From assembly GCF_017744095.1 (NCBI RefSeq), contig NZ_JAGHQX010000004.1, forward strand, positions 1-64,000: 64,000 nucleotides of DNA, written 5' to 3'. How positions within the stretch are numbered: position 1 is the first letter of the stretch; every line of letters starts with the position of its first letter. Positions 54,525 through 63,996 of the stretch are shown here, in pieces. A program made the position numbers and the translations under genes. A model generated the notes under the pieces. That model was not told the DNA's origin and ran no database searches. It saw only the letters and a program-made list of their open reading frames with translations. This stretch comes from Shimia sp. R10_1 (lineage in GTDB: Bacteria; Pseudomonadota; Alphaproteobacteria; Rhodobacterales; Rhodobacteraceae).

Positions 54525-55162
54525 CGGACTGTTCGGTCTCAATTCGAAATAAACTAGATGTTTCACGTGAAACATTTGAGCGTCTAGAAATTCTTGCCGA
54601 ACTCTTGGTGAAGTGGAATCCGCGTATCAATCTGGTTTCTAAGAGCACTTTGGACGCACTCTGGGAAAGACACATTCTGGATTCTGTGCAAGTGCTACGG
54701 TGTGCGCCAAGTCGTGCCAATCATTGGGTTGATATCGGTAGTGGTGGTGGATTTCCTGGGTTGGTTGTCGCGCTTATGAACGCGGAGCGCGAGGCGCCTG
54801 AAGGTGTGACGCTTATCGAAAGCGATCAAAGAAAATGCGCCTTTCTCCGAACAGTTTTAAGAGAAACCGGTGTTGAGGCTAAGATTCTCACTGAGCGCAT
54901 TGAAAAGGCTCCTGCACAAAATGCAGATGTCCTTTCTGCGCGCGCATTGGCCGATCTAGGGTTACTTTTTGAGTTTACTGAGCGCCATTTGCATAGAAAC
55001 GGTACCGCCGTGTTCCCAAAAGGCGCGAATTGGGAAAAAGAACTTAAATCCGTCCAGGAATTATGGTCATTTGATTACGAAGTGGTAAAGAGTATTACAG
55101 ACTCTCAAGCAGTCATCCTGAAAGTCGGAGAACTCAAACGTGTCGGATCCCACACGCCCTAA
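54521..55162 (+). CDS. rsmG: 16S rRNA (guanine527-N7)-methyltransferase RsmG
   Basis: A 213-residue SAM-dependent methylase. The SAM loop [15 protein letters not shown] is near residue 71; [13 protein letters not shown] is the later catalytic block. It modifies G527 of 16S rRNA; its loss gives low-level streptomycin resistance in other bacteria. The start overlaps mnmG by four bases, and parA begins 23 bp inside its end. A parS site is embedded in its 5' coding part. Confidence 0.95.
   Translation: MTDCSVSIRNKLDVSRETFERLEILAELLVKWNPRINLVSKSTLDALWERHILDSVQVLRCAPSRANHWVDIGSGGGFPGLVVALMNAEREAPEGVTLIESDQRKCAFLRTVLRETGVEAKILTERIEKAPAQNADVLSARALADLGLLFEFTERHLHRNGTAVFPKGANWEKELKSVQELWSFDYEVVKSITDSQAVILKVGELKRVGSHTP
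54559..54574. promoter_or_regulatory. parS site inside rsmG
   Basis: TGTTTCACGTGAAACA, perfect parS, encodes part of DVSRETFE in RsmG. It lies 581 bp upstream of the parA start. The protein sequence here is therefore constrained by the DNA site. Confidence 0.93.
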
Positions 55163-55949
55163 GGGCCCTAAAATCATTGCTGTGGCCAACCAAAAAGGGG
55201 GAGTGGGGAAGACCACAACAGCAATCAATTTGGCTGCTGCTTTGGCCGAACAAAAATGCCGGGTTCTTCTGGTAGATCTGGATCCACAAGGGAACGCCTC
55301 CACTGGGTTGGGTATTGATGCTGAAGACAGAGAGCACACCACATATGATCTTTTGACAGGGGAAGCTGAGCTCGAAGACGTTGTTCAAGCCACTGAAATG
55401 GAGACAATGTGGATTGTCCCGGCGACTGTTGATCTTAGTTCTGCTGACATTGAGCTTATGACCAATGAAAAACGTAGTTTTCTCCTGCACGATGCTTTGC
55501 GCCAGCCAGCGATGGATGGATATGAGCTCGACTACATTCTTGTCGATTGCCCGCCCTCTCTGAACTTACTAACTGTGAACGCTATGATTGCAGCACACTC
55601 TGTGCTTATCCCTCTGCAAAGTGAGTTTTTTGCACTTGAGGGGCTTTCTCAATTGATGCTCACCGTGAGGGAAGTGCGTCAAACAGCGAATTCTGGTCTT
55701 CGGATTGAGGGCATTGTTTTGACCATGTTTGATGCAAGGAACAATTTGTCCCAACAAGTCGAACAAGATGCGCGCGACAACTTGGGGGAATTGGTCTTTG
55801 AGACGAAGATTCCGCGCAACGTCCGCGTTTCTGAAGCGCCATCATACGCACAGTCGGTACTGGAATATGATCCGACTTCAAAAGGTGCCGAAGCCTACAG
55901 GTCTTTGGCAAAAGAGCTGTTGGCCAAAAACTACAAAGTAGCAGCATAA
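55140..55949 (+). CDS. parA: Chromosome partition ATPase ParA
   Basis: A 269-residue deviant-Walker ATPase. The signature KGGVGKTT is at residues 19-26, [13 protein letters not shown] is the A' region, and the Walker B-like [11 protein letters not shown] follows. It moves ParB-parS complexes after origin duplication. A GTG start inside the end of rsmG gives [18 protein letters not shown]. It is 11 bp before parB. Confidence 0.97.
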   Translation: MSDPTRPKGPKIIAVANQKGGVGKTTTAINLAAALAEQKCRVLLVDLDPQGNASTGLGIDAEDREHTTYDLLTGEAELEDVVQATEMETMWIVPATVDLSSADIELMTNEKRSFLLHDALRQPAMDGYELDYILVDCPPSLNLLTVNAMIAAHSVLIPLQSEFFALEGLSQLMLTVREVRQTANSGLRIEGIVLTMFDARNNLSQQVEQDARDNLGELVFETKIPRNVRVSEAPSYAQSVLEYDPTSKGAEAYRSLAKELLAKNYKVAA

Positions 55950-55960
55950 AGGAGGCCAGG

Positions 55961-56851
55961 ATGGCAGACAAAAAGAAACCACGCGGCCTTGGCCGTGGCC
56001 TCAGTGCTTTGATGGCTGATGTGACCGAAGATACAAATGCACAATCGTCAACCACACCGAGACGCGCGGATATGGTGGTGCCAATCGAGAGGATTGAACC
56101 AAATCCAGATCAGCCACGGCGCGACTTTACACCAGAACAGCTTGACGACCTCGCGAATTCTATTCGCGAAAAAGGTGTTATTCAGCCTCTTATCGTTAGA
56201 AAAAAGGCTGGTGATCACTATGAAATCGTAGCTGGCGAACGCCGTTGGCGCGCGTCGCAGATGGCGAAACTGCATGAGTTGCCTGTCATCGTACGTGACT
56301 ATGATGATACAGAAGTTCTTGAGATCGCGATCATTGAGAACATCCAGCGCGCTGACTTGAACCCAGTTGAAGAGGCAATGGGCTATCGCCAACTGATGCA
56401 GAAGTTTGGTCACACTCAAGAGAAGGTGTCAGAAGCGCTTGGCAAGAGCCGCAGCCACATCGCGAATTTGATGCGGTTGTTGAATCTTCCAGATGATGTG
56501 CAGTTGATGCTGAGAGAAGGTCATCTCTCGGCCGGCCATGCGCGGGCGTTGATCACTACGGACAATGCTTCTGAGCTTGCGAAAAAAGTGGTCAAAGATG
56601 GATTGTCGGTAAGACAGACGGAAAAATTGGCCAAAAAAGCGAGCTCTCTCGTCGAGCAAGTTAAAAAATCTCGCCCAAAGATACATAAGGACGCCGATAC
56701 AGTCGCGCTAGAGGGCGATCTTTCTGCCAATTTAGGGATGAAAGTCAGTGTTGATCACTTTTCTGGCGGAGAATCTGGGAAAATTACTATTAGTTATCAG
56801 ACACTTGATGATCTTGATGAACTATGCCGGATTTTGTCTTCTACGCGTTAG
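55961..56851 (+). CDS. parB: Chromosome partition protein ParB
   Basis: A 296-residue CTP-dependent clamp protein. The N-terminal ParA-contact segment RGLGRGLSALMAD is followed by the CTPase motifs (GVIQPLIVRK, GERRWRAS), the parS-reading helix-turn-helix (TQEKVSEALGKSRSHIANLMRLL) and a C-terminal dimer domain. AGGAGGCCAGG precedes the ATG. Its end overlaps the convergent DUF454 gene by 11 bp. Confidence 0.97.
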   Translation: MADKKKPRGLGRGLSALMADVTEDTNAQSSTTPRRADMVVPIERIEPNPDQPRRDFTPEQLDDLANSIREKGVIQPLIVRKKAGDHYEIVAGERRWRASQMAKLHELPVIVRDYDDTEVLEIAIIENIQRADLNPVEEAMGYRQLMQKFGHTQEKVSEALGKSRSHIANLMRLLNLPDDVQLMLREGHLSAGHARALITTDNASELAKKVVKDGLSVRQTEKLAKKASSLVEQVKKSRPKIHKDADTVALEGDLSANLGMKVSVDHFSGGESGKITISYQTLDDLDELCRILSSTR

Positions 56852-57197
56852 GGCGCGTCCAGAGGAAAAAAAGTACCGCACTCAAAACCATCGCTTGAAT
56901 GACCAAGACGATGGTTTTTACATCAAGGGCGACAGAAATTGCAAAAACTGCAGCGATTGAAAGTGTGGCAGCTCGTTTTGCTGATGGTTTGATTGCTCCG
57001 TTGCGATTCCAGTCTTGGATCATTGGACCAAACACCTTGTGACTGAGCAACCAGTCGTGCAATTTCTCAGACGAGCGCGCAAAGCAGAAAGCCGCAAGAA
57101 GTAGGAATGGCACGGTTGGCAATAGAGGCAAAACGACGCCAATCAATGCGAAGGCTACGCAAACCAATCCACACAACAACCATATTGCTCGCATCAA
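56841..57197 (-). CDS. DUF454 (YbaN-like) membrane protein
   Basis: A 118-residue protein with two or three membrane spans. The conserved DUF454 pattern LIGVVLPLLPTVPFLLLAAFCFARSS and GPMIQDWNRNGAI is present. Function unknown. It overlaps hemW by four bases and is convergent with parB. Confidence 0.9.
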   Translation of the reverse strand: MMRAIWLLCGLVCVAFALIGVVLPLLPTVPFLLLAAFCFARSSEKLHDWLLSHKVFGPMIQDWNRNGAIKPSAKRAATLSIAAVFAISVALDVKTIVLVIQAMVLSAVLFFLWTRPNA

Positions 57198-58366
57198 TCC
57201 ACCAAAAGCTCAGATAAGACTGAATTTAGGACCATACGTCCCTCTGGCAAGACGCGCAGATGCCGCACATCACGCGCGATCATACCTATGTCGATGAGGT
57301 TATCGACACGTTTTCCCTCAAGAGGTCTGCCTGCCAACGCCTCATATCTATTGAGATCGATTCCTTCGCTTAGTCGAAGTCCCATCAATAGAAATTCCGC
57401 TGCCTGATCCTCTTGAGAGATGGCCTCTCGAAGGTTTTCACCATTCCCCGCTTCTGCTTCCTGTAGCCATCTGTTGGGATTTCGCCACGTTTCTGTAGCG
57501 TATCGTGTCCCCTGGACAGTCACACGGGCATGAGCCCCTGGGCCAATGCCTGCATAATCCCCATAGCGCCAGTAGATTTGGTTGTGCCGAGACTCAGAAC
57601 CGATAGCAGCGTAGTTGGAGACTTCATAAGGCAGCATCCCTGCCGCGGCGCAAATTTCCTGCGTTGCTTCGTACATGTCTGCGGCAAGGTCATCTTCAGG
57701 CAGGCCGCGCAGTTTTCCTCGGTTGTACCGGTCACCAAATGCGGTGCCTTGTTCAATTGTAAGCTGATACAGTGACAAGTGATCGATTGTCATGGATAGA
57801 GCTTTGGAAAGTTCGCCTTTCCAGGCATCTAAAGTCTGATCTTGACGCGCGTAGATCAGATCAAAACTGACCCTATCAAAAGTTTTCCTTGCAATTTCAA
57901 AGGCTTTCCTAGCCTCTGAAACAGAATGGATCCGTCCAAGTCGACGTAGATCGTCGTCGTTAAGCGCTTGGATGCCCATAGAGATCCTATTCACGCCGCC
58001 GTCCCGATAGGCGACAAATCTACCCGCTTCGACAGAACCAGGATTCGCTTCTAGCGTGATTTCCATGTCGTTTGATGTTGGCCAGAGTGTGCGCACACGA
58101 TCTAAAATAGATGCGACTATTTCCGGGTCCATCAAGCTAGGTGTTCCACCGCCAAAAAATACAGTGTTCAGAACCCGCCCTTGTGTTTCTGCGGCGACAC
58201 GATCCAATTCTGAGAGATAAGCACGCAGCCACCGGTTTTGATCGATTTCACGGCTGACATGGCTGTTGAAATCGCAGTAGGGGCATTTGGCCTGACAAAA
58301 TGGCCAATGAATATACAGGCCAAAGCCCCCGTTTTGCCAATCCTCAGCCAAAACAGCCCGCCACAA
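57194..58366 (-). CDS. hemW: Radical SAM haem chaperone HemW
   Basis: A 390-residue radical SAM protein with CQAKCPYC (Cys24, 28, 31) binding the 4Fe-4S cluster, and FFGGGTPSLM, the usual next block. HemW relatives carry haem to target proteins and are often misnamed coproporphyrinogen oxidase HemN. The start is uncertain: a TTG at 58366 (overlapping rdgB by 23 bases) or a TTG at 58351 are possible; there is no ATG at this position. Confidence 0.9.
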   Translation of the reverse strand: MWRAVLAEDWQNGGFGLYIHWPFCQAKCPYCDFNSHVSREIDQNRWLRAYLSELDRVAAETQGRVLNTVFFGGGTPSLMDPEIVASILDRVRTLWPTSNDMEITLEANPGSVEAGRFVAYRDGGVNRISMGIQALNDDDLRRLGRIHSVSEARKAFEIARKTFDRVSFDLIYARQDQTLDAWKGELSKALSMTIDHLSLYQLTIEQGTAFGDRYNRGKLRGLPEDDLAADMYEATQEICAAAGMLPYEVSNYAAIGSESRHNQIYWRYGDYAGIGPGAHARVTVQGTRYATETWRNPNRWLQEAEAGNGENLREAISQEDQAAEFLLMGLRLSEGIDLNRYEALAGRPLEGKRVDNLIDIGMIARDVRHLRVLPEGRMVLNSVLSELLVD

Positions 58367-58955
58367 AGGCTTTCACGGCGCGACCGCGATGACTGATTTT
58401 GTTTTTTTCCCAGCGATCCATTTCCGCAAAGGTCACGTCATGGCCTTCAGGAACAAACATAGGATCATAGCCAAACCCGTCTTTGCCACGGATAGGCCAG
58501 ACAAGATGGCCGGGCGCCACGCCCTCAAAGACTTCGTCATGTCCGTCTGGCCATGCCAGCACCAAGGTAGAGCGGAACTGTGCGAGGCGTGGGTGCGGAG
58601 CATTGATTGATTCAAGCTCCTCATGCGCGCGTGTCATAGCCATCATGAAATCTCGGCCATTCTCGGTTTCAGCCCAATCCGCAGTATAGACACCAGGCGC
58701 GCCATTCAACGCATCAATGGTGATCCCGCTGTCATCGGAGAGGGCGGGCAGGCCAGTCGCTTTGGCAGCCGCATGTGCCTTGATACGCGCGTTGCCGACA
58801 AAGGTGTCTTCGGTCTCTTCTGGTTCTGGCAGATCCATTTCTGCAGCACCTATGACTTTTACGCCAAAGGGCTCGAGGAGATGTGTCATCTCCTCGAGCT
58901 TGCCTTTGTTGTGCGTTGCCATCAGCAGAGTTTTGTCTGCGAACTTGCGGGTCAT
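58344..58955 (-). CDS. rdgB: XTP/dITP diphosphatase
   Basis: A 203-residue Ham1-family enzyme that removes deaminated purine nucleotides. [10 protein letters not shown] near the N-terminus, [12 protein letters not shown] in the middle and [12 protein letters not shown] toward the end are the family motifs. It overlaps rph by four bases. Confidence 0.96.
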   Translation of the reverse strand: MTRKFADKTLLMATHNKGKLEEMTHLLEPFGVKVIGAAEMDLPEPEETEDTFVGNARIKAHAAAKATGLPALSDDSGITIDALNGAPGVYTADWAETENGRDFMMAMTRAHEELESINAPHPRLAQFRSTLVLAWPDGHDEVFEGVAPGHLVWPIRGKDGFGYDPMFVPEGHDVTFAEMDRWEKNKISHRGRAVKAFVAGCFG

Positions 58956-59665
58956 GCGACGGCTGCCTCTTGAGCGGCAACGAGTTCTGCCACGCCTTTT
59001 TCTGCAAGATCAAGCAGTTGGTTCATTTGATCGCGGGAATAGGTCGCGCCTTCCGCTGACATTTGGGTTTCGATCATTTGGCCGTTTGCGAGCATGATGA
59101 AGTTACCGTCTACGCCGGCTTCGCTGTCTTCTGGATAGTCCAGATCAAGCACAGGCTGACCTGCGTAGATGCCACAAGACACCGCGGCAACCGGGGAGAT
59201 CAGCGGATCAGATGTGACATCGCCGGCTTTCATCAGCTTGTTCACTGCCAGACGAAGCGCCACCCAGCCGCCGGTGATAGATGCACAGCGCGTGCCGCCG
59301 TCGGCCTGAATGACATCGCAGTCCACGGTGATCTGGCGTTCACCCAGCGCCACACGATCAACGCCAGCGCGCAGAGAGCGGCCAATCAGGCGCTGGATTT
59401 CCACGGTGCGGCCACCTTGTTTTCCAGCGGCGGCTTCACGGCGCATACGCGAAGATGTGGAACGTGGAAGCATTCCGTACTCAGCTGTTACCCACCCCAG
59501 GCCAGAGCCCTTGATGAAAGGGGGGACGCGAGCTTCCAATGAGGCAGTGCAAAGCACATGGGTGTCGCCCATTTTGATCAGGCAAGAGCCTTCGGCGTGT
59601 TTGGTCACATTTGTTTCAATCGACACTTCACGCATTTCATTCAGCTGACGTCCAGAGGGGCGCAT
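58952..59665 (-). CDS. rph: Ribonuclease PH
   Basis: A 237-residue phosphorolytic exoribonuclease that trims tRNA 3' ends. The N-terminus [14 protein letters not shown] is canonical; [24 protein letters not shown] and DLDYPEDS supply phosphate and metal sites. The full length indicates it is not the truncated form found in some laboratory strains. It heads the rph-rdgB-hemW-DUF454 transcript and is divergent from hrcA. Confidence 0.97.
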   Translation of the reverse strand: MRPSGRQLNEMREVSIETNVTKHAEGSCLIKMGDTHVLCTASLEARVPPFIKGSGLGWVTAEYGMLPRSTSSRMRREAAAGKQGGRTVEIQRLIGRSLRAGVDRVALGERQITVDCDVIQADGGTRCASITGGWVALRLAVNKLMKAGDVTSDPLISPVAAVSCGIYAGQPVLDLDYPEDSEAGVDGNFIMLANGQMIETQMSAEGATYSRDQMNQLLDLAEKGVAELVAAQEAAVA

Positions 59666-59780
59666 GGGAAATTCCTTCTCTTGATTTCATTTGGGCATAG
59701 CCGCGTGGGCAGGGCGGGTGCAACCCCGATTGACCTTTGCGCTTGAGCCTATTTTATTGAAAGACAGAAGGCACGGGCAG

Positions 59781-60845
59781 ATGACAGACACCACTAAAAT
59801 CCTAGAAGAAATGAATGATCGCAGTCGAGAAGTGTTTCGCCGTGTGGTCGAAGGCTATCTTGAGACCGGCGACCCAGTCGGATCACGGACGCTTACCAGA
59901 TCGCTTTCTGAAAAAGTCAGCGCGGCAACAATTCGAAATGTGATGCAGGATCTGGAATATCTTGGCCTGTTGGACAGCCCACATGTTTCTGCTGGACGCG
60001 TTCCAACTCAGCAGGGTTTACGCATGTTTGTGGATGGATTGCTGGAAGTCGGTGACCTTGATCAGGGCGACCGCAAGAAAATTGATGCGACCTTGGGGGA
60101 AAGTGACACAGATGTGAGCAATATGCTCGATCGTGTCAGCACCGCACTTTCCGGCGTCACACAAGGCGCTTCATTGGTGCTTGCGCCCAAACATGAAGCA
60201 CCAATCAAACACATAGAGTTTGTATCGCTGGCGCATGACCGCGCACTTGTGGTTCTGGTGTTTGCCGATGGACATGTCGAAAATCGATTGTTTACGCCAC
60301 CGCCGGGGCAAACGCCAAGTTCAATGCGTGAGGCAGCCAATTTCCTAAATGTAGTGGCCGAAGGGCGCACATTGAGTGAGGTTGGGAAAGCGGTGCGTGA
60401 AGAGATTGCCCGCCGTCGCCAAGAGATAGACACACTTGCAGCAGATCTTGTGGAGAGCGGAATCGCGCTGTGGGCCGGCGACGGGGGGCAAGAGGAGCGC
60501 CTTATCGTGAGAGGCCGTGCGAATCTGCTTGGAACCGATGCAGAAGAGCAGGACTTGGAACGGATTCGGACGTTGTTTGATGATCTGGAACGTAAGCGCG
60601 ATATTGCCGATTTTCTGGAACTTGCAGAGCAAGGCGATGGCGTGCGCATTTTTATTGGCTCAGAGAACAAACTTTTTTCACTTTCGGGTTCCTCTTTGGT
60701 GGTGTCTCCCTATATGAACGCTGATCGAAAGATCGTGGGTGCTGTTGGGGTCATTGGGCCCAAGCGCCTGAACTATGGACGCATTGTGCCGATTGTGGAT
60801 TACACGGCACAACTGGTTGGAAAATTGATATCTGACCGCGGTTAG
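59781..60845 (+). CDS. hrcA: Heat-inducible transcription repressor HrcA
   Basis: A 354-residue repressor. Residues 1-75 form the winged helix (GDPVGSRTLTR, SAATIRNVMQDLEYLGLLDSPHVSAGRVPT), and the rest is the GAF-like dimerisation domain. HrcA represses groESL through CIRCE elements; none is visible here. Start at MTDTTKILEEMN has GGCACGGGC upstream; 30 more codons are open but lack similarity. grpE follows by nine bp. Confidence 0.95.
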   Translation: MTDTTKILEEMNDRSREVFRRVVEGYLETGDPVGSRTLTRSLSEKVSAATIRNVMQDLEYLGLLDSPHVSAGRVPTQQGLRMFVDGLLEVGDLDQGDRKKIDATLGESDTDVSNMLDRVSTALSGVTQGASLVLAPKHEAPIKHIEFVSLAHDRALVVLVFADGHVENRLFTPPPGQTPSSMREAANFLNVVAEGRTLSEVGKAVREEIARRRQEIDTLAADLVESGIALWAGDGGQEERLIVRGRANLLGTDAEEQDLERIRTLFDDLERKRDIADFLELAEQGDGVRIFIGSENKLFSLSGSSLVVSPYMNADRKIVGAVGVIGPKRLNYGRIVPIVDYTAQLVGKLISDRG

Positions 60846-60854
60846 AGGTGAAAA

Positions 60855-61415
60855 ATGGCTGAGCCGAAAGACAATGAGTTTCTGGACGATATCGCAGAAG
60901 CCGAAGCCGAAGAATTTGCTCAGAGCCTTGATGAGCTCGCAGATGAAGCGGTTGAACTGGATGAGTTGCGCGCAGAGCGTGACGAGCTGAAAGATCGCTG
61001 GATGCGTGCGTTGGCCGATGCCGAAAACGCACGTAAGCGCGGCGACAAAGCCCGTCGTGACGCGGAGCAATATGGTGGTTCCAAACTGGCTCGCGACATG
61101 TTGCCTGTATTTGACAACATGAAACGTGCCGTTGAATCCATCACCGAAGAGCAAAAAGAAGCTTCCTCTGCATTGATTGAAGGTATCGAGCTGACAATGC
61201 GTGAGCTGCTGAAAACCTTCTCTAAGCATGGCATCGAAATGATTTCGCCCGAAGTGGGCGACAAATTCGATCCAAATGTTCACGAGGCGATGTTTGAGGC
61301 CCCAGTGCCCGGTACCAAAGCTGGCGACATTATTCAGGTTTCCGCACAAGGCTTCATGCTTCACGATCGGCTTCTGCGGCCAGCTCAGGTGGGGGTGAGC
61401 TCCACACCAGCTTGA
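60855..61415 (+). CDS. grpE: DnaK nucleotide exchange factor GrpE
   Basis: A 186-residue protein. The acidic N-terminus and long coiled coil (residues 20-85) lead to the conserved KRGDKARRDAEQYG and beta-domain blocks GIEMISPEVGDKFDPNVHEAMFE. It releases ADP from DnaK. It is cotranscribed with hrcA and followed by a strong terminator. Confidence 0.96.
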   Translation: MAEPKDNEFLDDIAEAEAEEFAQSLDELADEAVELDELRAERDELKDRWMRALADAENARKRGDKARRDAEQYGGSKLARDMLPVFDNMKRAVESITEEQKEASSALIEGIELTMRELLKTFSKHGIEMISPEVGDKFDPNVHEAMFEAPVPGTKAGDIIQVSAQGFMLHDRLLRPAQVGVSSTPA

Positions 61416-61437
61416 ACTAAATAATAGCAGTTTGCTA

Positions 61438-61466
61438 AAGCCTCCGACTTTTCGGGGGCTTTTTTG
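61438..61466 (+). terminator. Terminator of hrcA-grpE
   Basis: AAGCCTCCGA and TCGGGGGCTT form a ten-pair stem with one T-G wobble and a CTTT loop, followed by TTTTTTG. A strong intrinsic terminator. Confidence 0.88.
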
Positions 61467-61509
61467 TTGAAACTCTTTGATCTGAAGCTGCGAAATTCAG
61501 AAGCTTCTT

Positions 61510-62199
61510 CTATGCGCGCTTCTGAATTTCTACCAATAGCCTTGCGTCAGAGCGACTTAAACGGCGACGTCGATTGGAAGTTACAGAACTGAATTCTGGT
61601 GCACTCGGCAAAAACGCAGTCATTTCATCGGAGTCGACAGCTTCAAAAAGGGGCATGTCTGCTCCAGCATGGCGCATTTCGACTTGCATACCGTCCGCTG
61701 TGATAATTTGCGGAACATCGCAAAGCGCAAGGAAGTACTCCGTGCTTGGGCTGTGTGAAATGTCTTCCATTATGCCGCGCCACCCGATGAGGTCCTTGAC
61801 TGGAACCATAACCTCGCGACTTGTGAAGGCTGCTTCAAAGGCAAAACTCCGCATCCAAATTCGAGTGTTAGGGGCGAGCCAGCAATCTCTTAATGGTACA
61901 TTGCGACCCAGTGCACCTGCTGGCACCTTGATCGGACATTCGACCGCAGAGAGTTTTCCAATCCAACGGACAGGGCTGAGGCCGCGATCGCGGCTGACGA
62001 TCTCGTCTCCAACCCGAAGAGTTTCGACCTTCACTTCTCCTCTCCGGGTTGCGATTTCTGTGCCGCGTGTCACCAAGCTTATATCTTTGGAAGCAAGACT
62101 TTCGATTTGATGCTCACAACTGCCTGTAAGGGCCTTAACGTTCTGTTCCACTTTCTGCTCTCCCATCACCAATAGACTGACCGTTTCTTCGATCAGCAT
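61510..62199 (-). CDS. Hint-domain protein of unknown function
   Basis: A 229-residue protein. Residues 40-170 form a Hedgehog/intein (Hint) fold of the type frequent in Rhodobacteraceae. RGTEIATRRGEVKVETLRVGDEIVSRD is the N-terminal block, LSPVRWIGK follows, and WLAPNTRIWMRS occupies the position of the usual NH/TH motif. The leading Cys/Ser needed for self-splicing is not in the standard position, so activity is doubtful. Start could instead be at MGEQKVEQNV, 11 codons later. It lies 51 bp after the IalB-like gene. Confidence 0.75.
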   Translation of the reverse strand: MLIEETVSLLVMGEQKVEQNVKALTGSCEHQIESLASKDISLVTRGTEIATRRGEVKVETLRVGDEIVSRDRGLSPVRWIGKLSAVECPIKVPAGALGRNVPLRDCWLAPNTRIWMRSFAFEAAFTSREVMVPVKDLIGWRGIMEDISHSPSTEYFLALCDVPQIITADGMQVEMRHAGADMPLFEAVDSDEMTAFLPSAPEFSSVTSNRRRRLSRSDARLLVEIQKRA

Positions 62200-62250
62200 C
62201 CCCGCGGTGGCAGTGTGTTCGTGGTTAAAGCCCTGGCAGAGGCTGTTTCT

Positions 62251-62781
62251 TCAGTTGCAGCGCTTTTCTGCGTCCTCAACAGCGGCGGTGAAGCCTCTCA
62301 ATGAGAACGTGTCCGCTGTTTTGGTCCCACGCGAGGATCGGGCGGTCAACGTTGCATCTGCACCGCGTTTCATCGCTGCTACGATCTTTGCGTCATCACC
62401 AGAGGAGGCGGGCCAGGCCCATTCGCCTTCGGTGATCATGACAAAGCTTTGCCCATCGATGCTCACTTCAACTGTGGATCCCCCAGCAAAAGGGTAACCA
62501 CCAGTAAAGCCCACCTGTGCAGAAACGCTTTCGTGCGGCAGGAAGGAAACCATCAGAAGGATATCGCTGCGTCTCACGGCAACCACCTGACCGCCGCGCG
62601 TATTTACGCTCTCTTTTGCAGTGCTCACCGCCCAACATTCACGTTTGTCGCCGTCTTTGTGTTCAAAAACGCTCCAATCCGTGATGGCGTTCACTTGGTT
62701 TTCGCTTGATGCTTGTGCTGAAACACTGCCACCCCAAAGTGTTGCCGCTATGCACAGCGCTGTCATCCAACGTGATGTCAT
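62251..62781 (-). CDS. Invasion-associated locus B (IalB) family exported protein
   Basis: A 176-residue protein with a signal peptide (residues 1-24, cleavage after SAQA). The mature domain shows the family pattern: ITDWSVFEHKDGDKRECWAVS at its start, SFLPHESVSAQVGFTGGYPF in the centre. Two conserved cysteines (near 48 and the penultimate residue) may form a disulphide. Named from Bartonella, but widespread in non-pathogens; the role is unknown. Divergent from the asparaginase gene. Confidence 0.88.
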   Translation of the reverse strand: MTSRWMTALCIAATLWGGSVSAQASSENQVNAITDWSVFEHKDGDKRECWAVSTAKESVNTRGGQVVAVRRSDILLMVSFLPHESVSAQVGFTGGYPFAGGSTVEVSIDGQSFVMITEGEWAWPASSGDDAKIVAAMKRGADATLTARSSRGTKTADTFSLRGFTAAVEDAEKRCN

Positions 62782-62950
62782 GCTCTTCTACAGCCTCCAA
62801 GCTGTCTGTTGCCTCTTGTCGCCGCCCGCTGGCTTTGCACCATTTGTCTTGGGCTGACGCTTATTATACGCGATACAGTGAGCTTAGCCCATGATTGCCG
62901 CGAGACGAAAGACCCGTTGGCACAAATTTGCCCATGAAAGCGAGAGATTT

Positions 62951-63946
62951 ATGACCAATGCCGTGCCCATGACTGAGATTTGGCGGGGAGATATTCTGGA
63001 GAGTGTCCACAGTGGGCATGCAGTGGTCTGCAACGTGGAGGGCGATATTGTAGAAGCTTGGGGAGATCCAGATGCAGTGGTGCTGCCGCGGAGCTCTTCC
63101 AAGATGATACAGGCACTGCCTTTGGTGGAAAGCGGCGCAGCGGATGCCGCAGGTCTGACAGACAAACACTTGGCGCTGTCTTGTGCCTCTCACAATGCCT
63201 CCAAAATCCACAACGATATGGTGAATGCCTGGCTTTCAGCGCAGGGGTTTTCGGATGATGATCTGATCTGTGGCCCCCAGGAGCCGCGCGATATTGGCAT
63301 TCGCGACGAGTTGATACGCTGTAATGATCCTGTGTGTCGCGTGCATAATAACTGTTCTGGAAAGCACACTGGCTTTTTGACACTCACAAAACATCTGGGC
63401 GCAGAGCGAAACTACACAGACATCGATCACCCTGTGCAAAAAGCCGTTTTGGCAGCGCATGAAGACCTTACCCAAGAAACCAGCCCAGGATACGGTATTG
63501 ATGGCTGCTCGGCGCCCAATCACGCAAGCACACTCAAAGGTATGGCGCGCGCGATGGCTTTCTTTGCTGCAGCGCGGGAAGGGCAGGGTACGCGAGAAAC
63601 AGCCGCGGCGCGTTTGCGCGATGCGATGGCGAAACATCCGGAATATGTCGCGGGCGAAGGTCGCGCTTGTACCAACCTAATGCGGGCGATGGGCCACAAG
63701 GTTGCCATCAAGACCGGCGCAGAAGCATATTTTATCGCCATTTTGCCGGAACAAAAACTTGGAGTGGCGTTGAAAATCATCGACGGGGGCACCCGCGCTT
63801 CTGAGAATGCGATTGCAGCCATTCTCGCTAAGCTTGGCGTTCTGGATCCTGCTCACCCTGAAACCGCAAAGTATTTGGATGCGCCGATCAGAAACTGGGA
63901 TGGCTTGCAAACAGGCATCATGCGGGCGTCTCCCGCGCTGCGTTAA
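62951..63946 (+). CDS. L-asparaginase II family protein (PF06089-type)
   Basis: A 331-residue protein of the asparaginase class found in Rhizobium (ReAV-like), unrelated to the E. coli type. The blocks RSSSKMIQALPLVESGAAD, LALSCASHNAS and HNNCSGKHTGFL with GYGIDGCSAPNHA are diagnostic. The Ser/Lys pairs SSSK and SCAS and the cysteine region fit the catalytic and zinc sites reported for this class. Start at MTNAVPMTEIWRG has GAGAG upstream; 20 further codons are open. It hydrolyses asparagine to aspartate and ammonia. Confidence 0.9.
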   Translation: MTNAVPMTEIWRGDILESVHSGHAVVCNVEGDIVEAWGDPDAVVLPRSSSKMIQALPLVESGAADAAGLTDKHLALSCASHNASKIHNDMVNAWLSAQGFSDDDLICGPQEPRDIGIRDELIRCNDPVCRVHNNCSGKHTGFLTLTKHLGAERNYTDIDHPVQKAVLAAHEDLTQETSPGYGIDGCSAPNHASTLKGMARAMAFFAAAREGQGTRETAAARLRDAMAKHPEYVAGEGRACTNLMRAMGHKVAIKTGAEAYFIAILPEQKLGVALKIIDGGTRASENAIAAILAKLGVLDPAHPETAKYLDAPIRNWDGLQTGIMRASPALR

Positions 63947-63969
63947 AGTCTTTGTGTGATAGCCATCAG

Positions 63970-63996
63970 GCTGGAGCCTATAAACTAGGCTCCAGC
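63970..63996 (+). terminator. Hairpin after asparaginase gene
   Basis: GCTGGAGCCTA and TAGGCTCCAGC form a perfect eleven-pair stem with a TAAAC loop, 24 bp after the stop. The window ends four bases later, so a T-tract cannot be checked. Confidence 0.65.

Noticed and set aside
59666..59780. CIRCE element before hrcA
   Set aside because: No TTAGCACTC-N9-GAGTGCTAA sequence or near match is found in this gap.
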